From JAUILA01 sp050289805 (lineage in GTDB: Bacteria > Bacteroidota > Bacteroidia > Cytophagales > Cyclobacteriaceae): a DNA stretch of 64,000 bases. The notes under the pieces were generated by a model that had not been told where the DNA came from, ran no database searches, and worked only from the letters and a program-made list of their open reading frames with translations. This document shows, one piece after another, positions 25,481 through 34,765 of the stretch. The translations under genes and the position numbers were made by a program. How positions within the stretch are numbered: the first letter of the stretch is position 1; every line of letters starts with the position of its first letter. The stretch covers positions 1 through 64,000 of the forward strand of contig JBNKGL010000010.1 in NCBI GenBank assembly GCA_050289805.1. The letters are read 5' to 3'.

Positions 25481-26505
25481 GCAGGTGTTCGAATTACAAC
25501 CTTACCCATCGTCTGCCCGGACTGAAACAATTTCAATGCTTTGGGGAGTTCATCAAATTCAAAGACCTGACCGACATATGGCGGTGCCATATCCATTTTA
25601 TTCAAATCTGAAATGATTTCATGCATCAATGATTTCTGTTCATACAGCCAGATGAGGTTGAAACCAAGTATGCCCTTATTTGCTTCAGTCATCTTTTGAG
25701 GATCAATCTTTGGCCTGGTCAGGTAAAGCCTTACCAACCGAAGCCAGTTGGGGCGATTGGAAGTATCGCCATACCTTGCTGAACCATAAACGATCATTCT
25801 GCCTTGTGGTGCCAGCGCCTCGTATCCATCCTTAAGAATGGATCCCCCGATACATTCCATTACAATATCCAGCTGTCTGCCTTTTAACTGATCATTCAGT
25901 TTTTGCCTGAAATCTTTACCGCGCACAATCCAACCCTGGTAACCTTCTTCTTTGAGCAGTTCAATTTTAGATGAGTTACCTACAGTTCCGATCGTATAGG
26001 CCCCGGCCTTTTGTGCCATACGGTTCGCAAGAAGCCCCACTCCTCCTGCAGCACTATGAATTAACACTGTTTTTCCAGCCGTAAGTCCGCCCAGGGGAAA
26101 TAAACCATAGTATGCGGTGAGTGCCTGCACAAGAAAGGATGCCCCTTCCTGAAAATTCCACGTATCGGGCAGTGGAATCAGGTAATCAGCATCAATATTG
26201 ATCCGTGTAGCATAGCCTCCGAATCGGATAACTCCCATTACACGATCACCCGGCTTAAAGCTGGTTACATCCGCTCCTGTTGATTCAACAATGCCTGCGT
26301 ATTCAAGTCCTGGCACAAAGCTTTCCTTAGGCGTAGCGCTGTACAATCCAAGGATCGCAAAGATATCTGCAAAGTTCAACCCGATGGCTTTTACCTTCAC
26401 CTGCACTTCATTGGATCCGGGTAATAGTATTGGTTCGGTTGTTCGCTTTAGCCGCTTTAGGTTTCCTGCTTTATTAATTCTATAGACTTCCCGCTCCTTC
26501 GACAT
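25477..26505 (-). CDS. MDR-family quinone oxidoreductase (VAT1/QOR-like)
   Basis: The 342-residue protein has the medium-chain dehydrogenase/reductase layout: GroES-like N-terminus (IGLNFADIFAILGLY, VPGLEYAGIVESTG, FKPGDRVMG) and Rossmann domain with HSAAGGVGLLANRMAQ. There are no structural or catalytic zinc cysteines, so it fits the zinc-independent NADPH:quinone reductase or VAT-1-like branch. The substrate is unknown; enals and quinones are typical. It overlaps the stop of the upstream serine hydrolase gene by one base, so the two are probably co-transcribed. Confidence 0.87.
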   Translation of the reverse strand: MSKEREVYRINKAGNLKRLKRTTEPILLPGSNEVQVKVKAIGLNFADIFAILGLYSATPKESFVPGLEYAGIVESTGADVTSFKPGDRVMGVIRFGGYATRINIDADYLIPLPDTWNFQEGASFLVQALTAYYGLFPLGGLTAGKTVLIHSAAGGVGLLANRMAQKAGAYTIGTVGNSSKIELLKEEGYQGWIVRGKDFRQKLNDQLKGRQLDIVMECIGGSILKDGYEALAPQGRMIVYGSARYGDTSNRPNWLRLVRLYLTRPKIDPQKMTEANKGILGFNLIWLYEQKSLMHEIISDLNKMDMAPPYVGQVFEFDELPKALKLFQSGQTMGKVVIRTPA

Positions 26506-27395
26506 TATTGAGCTGTCTTAAAGTCATAAATAATCCTGGAAATATCAGCCAGTGCTTCTTCTCCTGCTTTCTGATCCTTCAAATCGCTCGACAAAAGAAT
26601 TAAAATATAGGATTCTCCATTGGGCAGATAGACGATACCGGTGTCATGTTGAACACCGGTGATGGAACCGGTTTTGTGGGCAACTTTCACATTTCGCGGA
26701 AGTTTTGCAGGAATAATATGATTAAACTGTTGGTTCATCAGTATGTCGATCATTTCAGCCGATGCTCCCTCGCCGACTACTTTACCGTCTGCAATCGCTG
26801 AAAAAATAAGCATCAGATCATAAGCGGTTGTCGTATTATTGATTCCCTCTTCGTAAGCTTTCAGATCTTCCACACCCCGGAGAACCTGGATATCCTTTGC
26901 TCCAAGGTCACGCATGGAATTGGTCACATTTTCTGCCCCTACTAGCTCCATTATAATATTGGTAGCCAGGTTACTGCTCATTATCACCATATCATAGGTA
27001 AGTGACGCAATGGTTTTCTTCTTTCCCACCATCACGTACAGGGATGTTTCACTGTCTGAAGTGGAAGGCAGAATATATTCACTTCCATCTGCAATACTGT
27101 TGAAATTGGTCTTGATCTCAATCGAATCAGTCAGGCTGAATTTACCTTCATAGGCTTGCTTATATATTTCAATCAGAACGGGTGTCTTCATAGTGCTCGC
27201 CGCATGAAAGATCCGTCGCGAATTGATGAGCAAGGTATCACCCTTGTCCCTGTCCAGGTAAGCGACCGCGAAATTTCCCTCTACTCCCTCCAGCCGGGCT
27301 TCAATACTTTTACGCAGTGTTTCCATTTTATCCTCTTCTGCACAGCCGCTGAACAGGATGGTTCCTGCCAATAGCAAATTGAATATCAATTTCAT
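26505..27395 (-). CDS. Class A beta-lactamase-like serine hydrolase, lipoprotein
   Basis: The ATG at 27395 (MKLIFNLLLAG) gives a lipoprotein signal with Cys18 (LFSGC); the frame extends upstream but that part is not signal-like. The 296-residue product has the SxxK motif STMK (67-70), an SDN-like SSN (MSSNLATN) and KTG (AHKTGSI), the three class A beta-lactamase/DD-peptidase motifs. The usual ExxLN omega-loop signature is not obvious, so beta-lactam hydrolysis is uncertain and a peptidoglycan or ester hydrolase role is possible. It is divergent from the MscS gene. Confidence 0.82.
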   Translation of the reverse strand: MKLIFNLLLAGTILFSGCAEEDKMETLRKSIEARLEGVEGNFAVAYLDRDKGDTLLINSRRIFHAASTMKTPVLIEIYKQAYEGKFSLTDSIEIKTNFNSIADGSEYILPSTSDSETSLYVMVGKKKTIASLTYDMVIMSSNLATNIIMELVGAENVTNSMRDLGAKDIQVLRGVEDLKAYEEGINNTTTAYDLMLIFSAIADGKVVGEGASAEMIDILMNQQFNHIIPAKLPRNVKVAHKTGSITGVQHDTGIVYLPNGESYILILLSSDLKDQKAGEEALADISRIIYDFKTAQ

Positions 27396-27484
27396 AATAC
27401 TCAAAAATAGCAATTCGTAGTGTGGCATGAAATGAACAATATATTTTATTACATTAACGGTCAATTCTAAAATCATAAGATTGA

Positions 27485-28423
27485 ATGACTGAACCAGTAA
27501 TAAATTGGATCGAAGAACACTGGAAAATCCCGGGAAGTCTCCAGGAAAAGATTTTCTACAGCCTGATGGCTATCCTTATTCTGTCACTTCTCCGGTACCT
27601 GGCAAATAAACTCATATACCGAACATTTACCGATGTCAAGGTGCGGTACATGTGGAAAAGTTGGGTAAAGAACAGCGTATACTTCGTCCTTCTAATCATC
27701 ATCATGACAATATGGTTGGAAGGTATTGAGTCTCTCGCAACTTTTCTCGGACTTGTGAGTGCAGGTCTTGCCATTGCCCTCCAATCCCCTATCGTAAATC
27801 TTGCCGGCTGGTTATTCATTATTGTGCGGAAACCGTTTGAAGTCGGAGACAGGATACAGGTAGGAAATCATGCCGGCGATGTGATCGATATTCGATTCTT
27901 CCAGTTTACCATCAACGAAATCGGGAATTGGGTAGGCGCAGATCAAAGTACCGGTCGGATAATTCATATTCCCAATGGCCAGGTTTTCAATATCAGCCAG
28001 GCAAATTATAACCAGGGATTTTCACATATCTGGAATGAAATATCCGTGCTCGTAACTTTTGAGAGTAACTGGAAAAAGGCACGGAAAATCCTTGAAGAGA
28101 TCATCAACCGCCATGCAGACCAATTGTCAGAAACAGCTGAACAACGACTGATAGAAGCGTCTAAAAAATTCATGATATTCTACAGTCAGCTTACCCCATT
28201 CGTTTATATCAAAGCTGAAGACAGCGGTGTGATGCTTACGATCAGGTATCTTACATTGCCAAAAACCCGTCGTATTACCGAACATCGTATATGGGAAAAT
28301 ATTCTTGAAGAATTTGCTACGGAAGAAGATATAGACTTCGCTTATCCTACGCAGCGTATTTTCTATAATCCGAGTGAAGGGAAGGAAGGAACGGTGAAAA
28401 GTCCCCATGAACCCCTGACTTAA
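27485..28423 (+). CDS. Small-conductance mechanosensitive channel family protein
   Basis: The 312-residue protein has about three membrane segments. The pore helix region SLATFLGLVSAGLAIALQSPIVNLAGWL is the MscS signature, followed by the MscS beta domain FEVGDRIQVGNHAGDVIDI and IIHIPNGQVFNISQANYN. It would open under hypo-osmotic stress in the inner membrane to release solutes. It is a single gene between a divergent serine hydrolase and a convergent SRPBCC gene. Confidence 0.92.
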   Translation: MTEPVINWIEEHWKIPGSLQEKIFYSLMAILILSLLRYLANKLIYRTFTDVKVRYMWKSWVKNSVYFVLLIIIMTIWLEGIESLATFLGLVSAGLAIALQSPIVNLAGWLFIIVRKPFEVGDRIQVGNHAGDVIDIRFFQFTINEIGNWVGADQSTGRIIHIPNGQVFNISQANYNQGFSHIWNEISVLVTFESNWKKARKILEEIINRHADQLSETAEQRLIEASKKFMIFYSQLTPFVYIKAEDSGVMLTIRYLTLPKTRRITEHRIWENILEEFATEEDIDFAYPTQRIFYNPSEGKEGTVKSPHEPLT

Positions 28424-28426
28424 TCA

Positions 28427-28852
28427 TCAGGTCTTTTGAAAGTATTTCTTGTATTGCCTCACCCTTGGCAGAAACGACAGGTACAGGAATGGATAATATA
28501 AAATATCCAGGATTCGGTTGCCGGTACTGAATGTAATCCTGTCTTCAATCCGTGACCCGTCACCTTCTTTGAATACATGGTGCTCATGGTGCCAATCCGA
28601 CAGTCCGGCCGGAAGAATTACACCTTCATCAATAAACATTCCGTGGTCTGATTCCTTATGATCGAAGGTGATCTTGCTTTTCCATTCCATGCCGAAGGGG
28701 AAAGCAAGGTGAACGATATCTCCGGCCCGGGAACCATCAAACCGCAGTAGCCTCGCTCCTGGCGGCAGCAAAAATTCAAACAGCCTGCGGTCAAAAGCGT
28801 TATATACACGCTCCCACTCCTGCTCTACCGAAGAATAAAGTTTTATCTGCAT
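28427..28852 (-). CDS. SRPBCC (START-like) domain protein
   Basis: The 141-residue protein fits a single START/SRPBCC-fold domain. It begins with QIKLYSSVEQEWERVYNAF, has PPGARLLRFDGSRAGDIVHLAF and ends in a membrane-interfacial-looking ILDILYYPFLYLSFLPRVRQYKKYF. Similar proteins in Bacteroidota are annotated as cyclase/dehydrase-like or SRPBCC proteins of unknown ligand. It ends 4 bases from the convergent MscS gene. Confidence 0.7.
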   Translation of the reverse strand: MQIKLYSSVEQEWERVYNAFDRRLFEFLLPPGARLLRFDGSRAGDIVHLAFPFGMEWKSKITFDHKESDHGMFIDEGVILPAGLSDWHHEHHVFKEGDGSRIEDRITFSTGNRILDILYYPFLYLSFLPRVRQYKKYFQKT

Positions 28853-28907
28853 TTATTGAAAACAGGGATAACCACAGGATGTTTTTAATTGCTGAATTCA
28901 GGTAATT

Positions 28908-29069
28908 TCATTTCTCAGATTTTGCTGATTTTTTTGATTCTGCTTTATACGGACAATGACGGCACCCATTGCTGCAGCAAAAACCTCGCTTTAACAAATA
29001 TTCCGAGGTGAGCACAAAGAGTCCCTTATCCAAATAGAAATCTCTTCCTTCCTGAAGTTTATCCTCCAT
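28908..29069 (-). CDS. Small Cys-rich DUF5522-type protein
   Basis: ATG 29067-29069 opens a 53-residue frame ending TGA at 28908. It has FYLDKGLFVLTSEYLLKRG and then the hallmark CCSNGCRHCPY, with four cysteines and a His likely to bind zinc or another metal. This KRGxCCxxxCxHCPY block is the signature of a small family widespread in Bacteroidota (DUF5522). It fills most of the spacer between the SRPBCC gene and the lipoprotein gene. Function unknown. Confidence 0.85.
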   Translation of the reverse strand: MEDKLQEGRDFYLDKGLFVLTSEYLLKRGFCCSNGCRHCPYKAESKKSAKSEK

Positions 29070-29089
29070 CGTACAAAGTTATAAAAATA

Positions 29090-29117
29090 AACCTGCCCCA
29101 TTCTACAGAGGCAGGTT
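29090..29117 (-). terminator. Terminator after the acidic lipoprotein gene pair
   Basis: AACCTGCC (29090-29097) pairs with GGCAGGTT (29110-29117). On the minus strand the stem is followed by TTATTTTTAT. It sits 35 bases downstream of the lipoprotein gene at 29152-29607. Confidence 0.65.
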
Positions 29118-29151
29118 ACCCACTAACCACATCTTTACGAAATGGTTCTCT

Positions 29152-29607
29152 TTAATTCCTTTCGAATGTCAGTAAATCCGTGCTACCATCCCCCCCGCTA
29201 ATATCGATCAGCTCTATTTTAGAGGACGTTCTTGATTTTATATCCCAGTCATCACTCAGTTCGGCAAACTTATCCGGCGATAAAAAAGATATATTAAAAT
29301 CGATATCACCTTCATCCGGATTATCATCATTGCTATCATCATCACGTGTAACTGACCATGTTCCGCTTACCTGTGTTGTTCCATTGGAAGCGATAATGGA
29401 ACCATTCTCATTGAATTTGAAGCTATATCCTGCATAATCCGCTGTTTCGTCCTTATCATCGAAGTAATAAGTGATTATCCAGTCACCTGATGCCGCAATA
29501 GATTCCATTTCGTCTATCTGTGTTTGAATATCCGGGCTAACACTATCGTCATTGCACGCGGCAGCGATTACTATAAAAGCTGCTAAGAATAATTTATTGA
29601 ATTTCAT
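29152..29607 (-). CDS. Lipoprotein with single lipocalin-like domain
   Basis: The 151-residue protein has a lipoprotein signal (MKFNKLFLAAFIVIAAAC) and one beta-rich domain: GDWIITYYFDDKDETADYAGYSFKF, NENGSIIASNG, VSGTWSV. It has many Asp residues. The domain aligns by eye with the C-terminal domain of the larger lipoprotein encoded directly upstream, including the strongly similar D-W-I/E-x-S/Y spacing near the end. The two genes are adjacent with no gap, so one likely arose by domain duplication. Cell-surface location is likely; function unknown. Confidence 0.75.
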   Translation of the reverse strand: MKFNKLFLAAFIVIAAACNDDSVSPDIQTQIDEMESIAASGDWIITYYFDDKDETADYAGYSFKFNENGSIIASNGTTQVSGTWSVTRDDDSNDDNPDEGDIDFNISFLSPDKFAELSDDWDIKSRTSSKIELIDISGGDGSTDLLTFERN

Positions 29608-30687
29608 TTAGTTAATTTTTTCTAAGGTTAAAAATGCCGTATCATCTTCCGCTATATCATCCAGATCATCAGTGGACCTTATTTGAGTGTCGGAATAGCT
29701 GATGATTTCCCAGCTGTTTTTCATTGCTTTAATTGATGCCGGCAAATCTCCTTCGCTGTCCTCAAAATTTATGCTGAGCTCAATATGTCCACTATTGCCA
29801 TCTGATTCCCAAACGCCTTCCATCTCCATATCGCCATTTGAAAGAATAAGTACGCCAGCGGCTTTGAATTCAAGGCTGTAGTCCTGAAGTGAATTAGTAA
29901 AGTCAGTTTCGTCAAAGAGAAGTGACACCTCCCATTTCCCATCTGTCAGAATCGCAACGAAATCACTGTCATTCACATCATCATCATCAAAATCGTTATC
30001 ATCGTCTTCATCACAGTCATCTGCTACCTCTTCGATAAGATCTTCCAGCGCTTCATTATCATTCACAACAACTTCCTGTCCGTCCCATAAAACCAGGGTA
30101 ATGGGATAGCTAAAGCTCAGGAAATCTTCTTCATCGAGGTTATCAATTAACTCGTAGAATTCCTTGTCATTATCAATGGTGATAACATCGGCGAGCTGAT
30201 TCGTGGCATCGTAGATCGACAGGGTAAGCGGATAAGCAAAGTCAAGGCATTCAATATCATCATCTTCCCCTCCTTCGATACAATCATCTGAGAGCTCTTC
30301 CAGTTCATCCTCATTATTGATCTGTATTTCTGAGTAATCTGCCCTGATCACGGTGATCGGAAAGTTGATTTCAACCTCGTCATCATCAACATCGCTTTCT
30401 TCCATGTTTTTTTCCAGCTCATCAAGATCATCTTCTGAATTGATGACATATTCAACATCGTTAAGTACGAGGGTGTAGGGAAAAGCAATGGATATGCAAC
30501 TGTTACCGTCAACAATATTGTCAAAAGAACCATCTCCCGAAGCAGTCCGTTGTACCAGGCCAGCGGTTGTGGAATTCGCAGTTATTACATCCTGTGCAGA
30601 AGGGTCCGTAATTTCGACCACTTCCTCCTGGCATGAGGACATGATCGCAACCAATGCAGTTAGGGCAATTATGCTGATTTTTTTCAT
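29608..30687 (-). CDS. Acidic lipoprotein with four repeats and a lipocalin-like C-terminus
   Basis: The 359-residue protein has a lipoprotein signal ending SSC (Cys19). Four related repeats of ~45-60 residues follow, each of the form F-x-Y/I-P-I/L-T followed by a short strand and D/E-rich D-N-x-E-x-L-x-x-L: FPYTLVLNDVEYVINSEDDL, FPITVIRADYSEIQINNEDEL, YPLTLSIYDATNQLADVITI, YPITLVLWDGQEVVVNDNEAL. A poly-Asp linker (DEDDDNDFDDDD) leads to a C-terminal lipocalin-like domain shared with the next gene. The acidity suggests calcium binding. It is divergent from an ECF sigma gene. Confidence 0.75.
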   Translation of the reverse strand: MKKISIIALTALVAIMSSCQEEVVEITDPSAQDVITANSTTAGLVQRTASGDGSFDNIVDGNSCISIAFPYTLVLNDVEYVINSEDDLDELEKNMEESDVDDDEVEINFPITVIRADYSEIQINNEDELEELSDDCIEGGEDDDIECLDFAYPLTLSIYDATNQLADVITIDNDKEFYELIDNLDEEDFLSFSYPITLVLWDGQEVVVNDNEALEDLIEEVADDCDEDDDNDFDDDDVNDSDFVAILTDGKWEVSLLFDETDFTNSLQDYSLEFKAAGVLILSNGDMEMEGVWESDGNSGHIELSINFEDSEGDLPASIKAMKNSWEIISYSDTQIRSTDDLDDIAEDDTAFLTLEKIN

Positions 30688-30782
30688 TGCATGAATTATG
30701 TTTTCAGATACTAAACCGTTTCAGCCTTTAAATTCCTACCCCACGTTTAAAAAAAAATTTAAATTAGGGCAAAATCATATTG

Positions 30783-31334
30783 ATGGCCGAGGAATCCGAC
30801 GTTTGTAATGAACAACAGTTTAACAGTATTTTCAGAAAATACTCCACGGATTTATATCAGTTCCTCTATTATAAGTTTGGTCCGGATAATAATCCGGAAG
30901 ACCTGGTTCAGGATGCCTTCCTGAAATTATGGAAGAACTGCGCAAAGGTTACTCCCGGGAAGGCGAAATCATTTCTGTTCACAGTAGCCAGCAACCAGAT
31001 GTTGAACAACCTGGAACGTTCAAAGACAGCCTTAAAGTACAGGAAAGAGGCTGATATCCGGCATACAGACCATGAATCGCCGGAATATCGCATGGAAGAA
31101 ATGGAATATAGTGAAAAACTAAACCAGGCCATTGCGATGCTCACAGATGAACAGCGGGTGGCATTCATGCTGAATCGGGTGGAAGATAAATCACACAAGG
31201 AAATTGCGGAAATGCTTGGCATTTCAAGAAAGGCCGTTGAAAAAAGAATTTATGGCGCTCTGAAAAAAATTAGAAAGTTTCTCGAAAAAGATGATGGTAC
31301 GGGTAGGAATTCAGACCCTGCTCCGGTTATATAG
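30783..31334 (+). CDS. ECF RNA polymerase sigma-70 factor
   Basis: ATG 30783 is preferred over the adjacent TTG at 30780; 183 residues. Region 2 has NPEDLVQDAFLKLWKN and region 4 has DEQRVAFMLNRVEDKSHKEIAEMLGISRKAVEKRI. This is the Bacteroidota ECF type paired with FecR anti-sigma factors. The fecR-like gene begins 10 bases after its stop, and a TonB-dependent receptor gene follows, a standard three-part surface signalling system. The divergent acidic lipoprotein genes may be part of its regulon, which is inference. Confidence 0.92.
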   Translation: MAEESDVCNEQQFNSIFRKYSTDLYQFLYYKFGPDNNPEDLVQDAFLKLWKNCAKVTPGKAKSFLFTVASNQMLNNLERSKTALKYRKEADIRHTDHESPEYRMEEMEYSEKLNQAIAMLTDEQRVAFMLNRVEDKSHKEIAEMLGISRKAVEKRIYGALKKIRKFLEKDDGTGRNSDPAPVI

Positions 31335-31344
31335 AAAGACTACC

Positions 31345-32235
31345 ATGAAAAATAAGGAAATTATACGGAAATGGCTGCGGAATGAACTCTCCGATGAGGA
31401 GAAGCAAATTCTGATCGACTCCGGAGACTGGACAGAATTGCAGCGTATGTCGGATGCGCTTATGGCATACAGGTCGCCGGAATATCAAGTTGAACAGCAG
31501 CTGGATGCATTGCTTGCAAAGAAAAAATCTCCACGTCAGATATGGATGTTGCCCGTATTCCGCGTGGCTGCTGCTGTATTGCTGCTGGTGAGTGTTTATG
31601 CCATTTTCATGAACAGCCGGTCTGTTGAATATCAGACCATGCCCGGGGAAGCCATCTCCTTCTTTTTACCGGATTCGACACGGGTTGATATGAATGCCCT
31701 TTCAGAAATAAGTTTTAACAAGCAACAATGGGACAGTAAAAGAAACGTTATTCTGAATGGTGAGGCATTTTTCGATGTAATTCCCGGATCAGTGTTTGAT
31801 GTGCAAACGTCAAACGGCATTATACGGGTGGTTGGAACAGAATTTAATATCCGGTCCTGGCAAAATTATTTTGAAGTGACCTGCTTCGAGGGGAAAGTTT
31901 CTGTGATCACTGATAATAATACAGAATTGCTGACTCCAGGCAAGCGAATACGAATATATAATGGACAGCAACATGTAGATGAAATTGAGATTGATCAGCA
32001 GGCCGACCTCACAAAACGATACCAGGAAAGTCATTTTGCCAGCGTACCACTTTATGTGGTGTTTGATGAACTGGAAAGACAATTTGATGTGGATGTTCAA
32101 CTGTCGGGCATAAATGATGATGTCGTTTTCACAGGAGCATTTACCCACGAAAACCTGGCAGTTGCGCTCAGATCAATATGTTTGCCATTAGGGTTGGAAT
32201 TTGAAATATCAGATGATCATGTGATTATAAAATAA
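31345..32235 (+). CDS. FecR-family anti-sigma factor
   Basis: ATG 31345 (MKNKEIIRKWLRNELSDEEK) is the sensible start because the preceding codons overlap the sigma gene; 296 residues. A cytosolic N-terminal helix region binds the sigma factor, one membrane helix lies near residue 75 (VAAAVLLLVSVYAIF), and the periplasmic FecR domain follows (DVQTSNGIIRVVGTEFNIRS and ITDNNTELLTPGKRIRI). A C-terminal DUF4974-type domain (ASVPLYVVFDELERQFDV) ends the protein. It should hold the sigma factor inactive until the partner TonB receptor binds its substrate. Confidence 0.92.
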   Translation: MKNKEIIRKWLRNELSDEEKQILIDSGDWTELQRMSDALMAYRSPEYQVEQQLDALLAKKKSPRQIWMLPVFRVAAAVLLLVSVYAIFMNSRSVEYQTMPGEAISFFLPDSTRVDMNALSEISFNKQQWDSKRNVILNGEAFFDVIPGSVFDVQTSNGIIRVVGTEFNIRSWQNYFEVTCFEGKVSVITDNNTELLTPGKRIRIYNGQQHVDEIEIDQQADLTKRYQESHFASVPLYVVFDELERQFDVDVQLSGINDDVVFTGAFTHENLAVALRSICLPLGLEFEISDDHVIIK

Positions 32236-32236
32236 G

Positions 32237-34765
32237 TTGACGCGTTTAAAGTATTACCCACTGGTACTTGCAGGCATTCTGTTAATCTCCCTTGTTCAAG
32301 GACAAAATCCGAAAACAACTGAAAGTCGGTTTGTTAGCCTGATTTTAGCAGAGACCGAGAAAATATACTCCGTATCGTTTTCATATGCGGATTCTGTCAT
32401 TTCCCCATTGGTCTGCCCTGCCCCCGATTACAATCAATCCCTTGATTCTACCCTTCAATTCATAAGCCTGCATACAAATCTGAAATTTGAAAAAATTGAT
32501 GCCCGCTTCATAGCAGTGAAAATGGGCGAAACCTCTGCAACCCAATTGATACGCATTTGTGGAACACTATCTGACCAGGTTTCAGGAGAGGTAATTCCTT
32601 TTGCTACGATACGCATTGATGATATTTATGTTACCAGTGACGACATGGGGGATTTTGAAGTCTCTTCTGTTCCCGCCGGATCGACAGTCGAAATCAGGTC
32701 GATCGGCTATGTCACGGCTCGTTTAGCGGCCGCAGATTTAACATCGTGCGGTGCAGTAAGAATGGTTCCGTCGGTAACAACACTGGATGAAATAGTCATC
32801 AGGGAGTATCTCACTGCGGGAATTGATCTTACCTCAGGGGGTATTTACCAGGTCTCAGCCCAGCAGCTTGGAATGTTGCCGGGCCTTATTGAACCCGATG
32901 TCCTGCAATCCATTCAGACACTTCCGGGAATTCAAAGTGTCCAGGAACTGGTAAGTGATATCAATATCAGGGGTGGAACCAATGACCAGAATCTGGTCCT
33001 TTGGGATCATATCAGAATGTATCAGACTGGCCATTTTTTTGGATTGATAACGGCATTCAATCCCTACATGACGGATAAGGTAAATCTCATTCAGAATGGT
33101 ACACCTGCGTGGTACAGTGACGGTGTTTCCGGAACACTTGATATCCGGACGGAGAATGATATTGCAGAGAAGTTTACCGGTGGTGCGGGAATCAATATGA
33201 TCAGCGGCGATCTGTATGGCCATATCCCGGTTATCCCTGAAAAGCTGTCAATTCTTTTTTCTGCACGACGATCGATTGCAGACCTTGTGCGTACGCCAAC
33301 ATATCGGTCCTACTTCAATCGCGCATTTCAAAATTCTGATATTGCCAGCAATTCAGATTCAAGTGCTTTAACGAAACAGGAAGATTTTATTTTCAATGAT
33401 GTCTCTGTTAAAATACTGGCAAACCCGGATAAGAAAACCCCCGTTCGCATCAATTTCATGCGTGTCGCCAATGAGATTTCGTATGAAGAAAGTGCATTGG
33501 TTGGCACGGAAGTCGAAACCAGGAACAGTGGACTCAACCAGGAAAGCATTGCGGCCGGAGCAGATGTTTCAAGGATTATTTCCCCGTCTCTCACAGCCAG
33601 GGCAAGGTTATATTATTCCTCCTATTCACTGGGTGCCACAAATAACGATGTGTTTAACAATCAACGCCTGATACAGGAAAATGAAGTCCTGGATGCCGGC
33701 ATTAAATTTGACGTACGATATTCAATAAATAAAAACTTACAACTGGAAGTCGGTTATCATTTTACGGAGGTCGGCGTCAGCAATCTCGAAGACCTGAATA
33801 ACCCCGAATTCAGGCGTTTTATTAGGAGGGTGCTGCGTACACATTCCGGCTATGCTGAGTTCACTTATCAGTCAGATAGCAGGAGTACGTGGTTCCGTGC
33901 CGGAAGCCGCATCAATTATCTTGACAAATTTGACCGTTGGATAGCGGAACCCCGTTTTTCCTTCCGGCAAAGGGTTTTTAATGACCTCTTTCTGGAGATT
34001 GCCGGTGAGCGAAAAACACAAACACTTGCCCAGGTAATAGATTTTCAAACAGATTTCCTCGGAGTTGAAAAGAGACGCTGGATTTTGGCAAATGATGGCG
34101 ACATCCCAGTGATCATCGGTGATCAATTGTCAGGCGGCCTTCAGTTTAAAGACGATCACTTCATTATACGTGCTGCCGCTTATTTTAAAGTAGTTGATGG
34201 AGTTACTACCGCAAGCCAGGGATTTCAGAATGAATTTCAATTTGACAGGATATCAGGAAGTTATGAAGTGCGGGGCATTGATGCTCTGCTGAATTACAGG
34301 CAAAATAACTGGAATAGCTGGGTAACATATACATTGGCAAAAAATACTTTCTCTTCCGATTCGCTCTCGCCATCCTCCTTTCCAAATACACTGGATATTC
34401 GGCATACGGTAACATCCGGACTCTCTTACGAAACAGCCAGCGTCAAGCTTGCCGCAGGGGTAAACTGGCATAGCGGCAAGCCCTATTCAAAACCATTAGC
34501 CATTGGTCCGGGCCGGCAGATCATCTTTGAAGAAGTAAATAACTCACGACTTGATTTCTACCTTCGCCTGGACGCATCTGCTGCGTATAAATTCAGGCTA
34601 GGCAATAGACTTAATGCAGAAGCGGGTATTTCATTCTGGAATATTCTTGACCGGAATAATACAGCAAACATATTCTACAGGGTTGGAGACAATGATGAAA
34701 TCGAGGAAATTCGGCAGGAAGCCCTTGGATTCACTCCAAATGTGATGTTCCGCATATATTTCTAA
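32237..34765 (+). CDS. TonB-dependent receptor with STN and carboxypeptidase-like N-terminal domains
   Basis: The start is a TTG one base after the fecR stop, implying coupled translation; 842 residues. A signal peptide is followed by a secretin/TonB-like STN signalling domain (about 30-95), a carboxypeptidase regulatory-like domain (SGEVIPFATIRIDDIYVTSD, SIGYVT), a plug domain (LPGIQSVQELVSDINIRGG) and a beta-barrel ending in FTPNVMFRIYF with terminal Phe. No SusD partner is present, so a small ligand such as a siderophore or metal complex is more likely than a polysaccharide, though this is only inferred. Confidence 0.9.
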   Translation: MTRLKYYPLVLAGILLISLVQGQNPKTTESRFVSLILAETEKIYSVSFSYADSVISPLVCPAPDYNQSLDSTLQFISLHTNLKFEKIDARFIAVKMGETSATQLIRICGTLSDQVSGEVIPFATIRIDDIYVTSDDMGDFEVSSVPAGSTVEIRSIGYVTARLAAADLTSCGAVRMVPSVTTLDEIVIREYLTAGIDLTSGGIYQVSAQQLGMLPGLIEPDVLQSIQTLPGIQSVQELVSDINIRGGTNDQNLVLWDHIRMYQTGHFFGLITAFNPYMTDKVNLIQNGTPAWYSDGVSGTLDIRTENDIAEKFTGGAGINMISGDLYGHIPVIPEKLSILFSARRSIADLVRTPTYRSYFNRAFQNSDIASNSDSSALTKQEDFIFNDVSVKILANPDKKTPVRINFMRVANEISYEESALVGTEVETRNSGLNQESIAAGADVSRIISPSLTARARLYYSSYSLGATNNDVFNNQRLIQENEVLDAGIKFDVRYSINKNLQLEVGYHFTEVGVSNLEDLNNPEFRRFIRRVLRTHSGYAEFTYQSDSRSTWFRAGSRINYLDKFDRWIAEPRFSFRQRVFNDLFLEIAGERKTQTLAQVIDFQTDFLGVEKRRWILANDGDIPVIIGDQLSGGLQFKDDHFIIRAAAYFKVVDGVTTASQGFQNEFQFDRISGSYEVRGIDALLNYRQNNWNSWVTYTLAKNTFSSDSLSPSSFPNTLDIRHTVTSGLSYETASVKLAAGVNWHSGKPYSKPLAIGPGRQIIFEEVNNSRLDFYLRLDASAAYKFRLGNRLNAEAGISFWNILDRNNTANIFYRVGDNDEIEEIRQEALGFTPNVMFRIYF

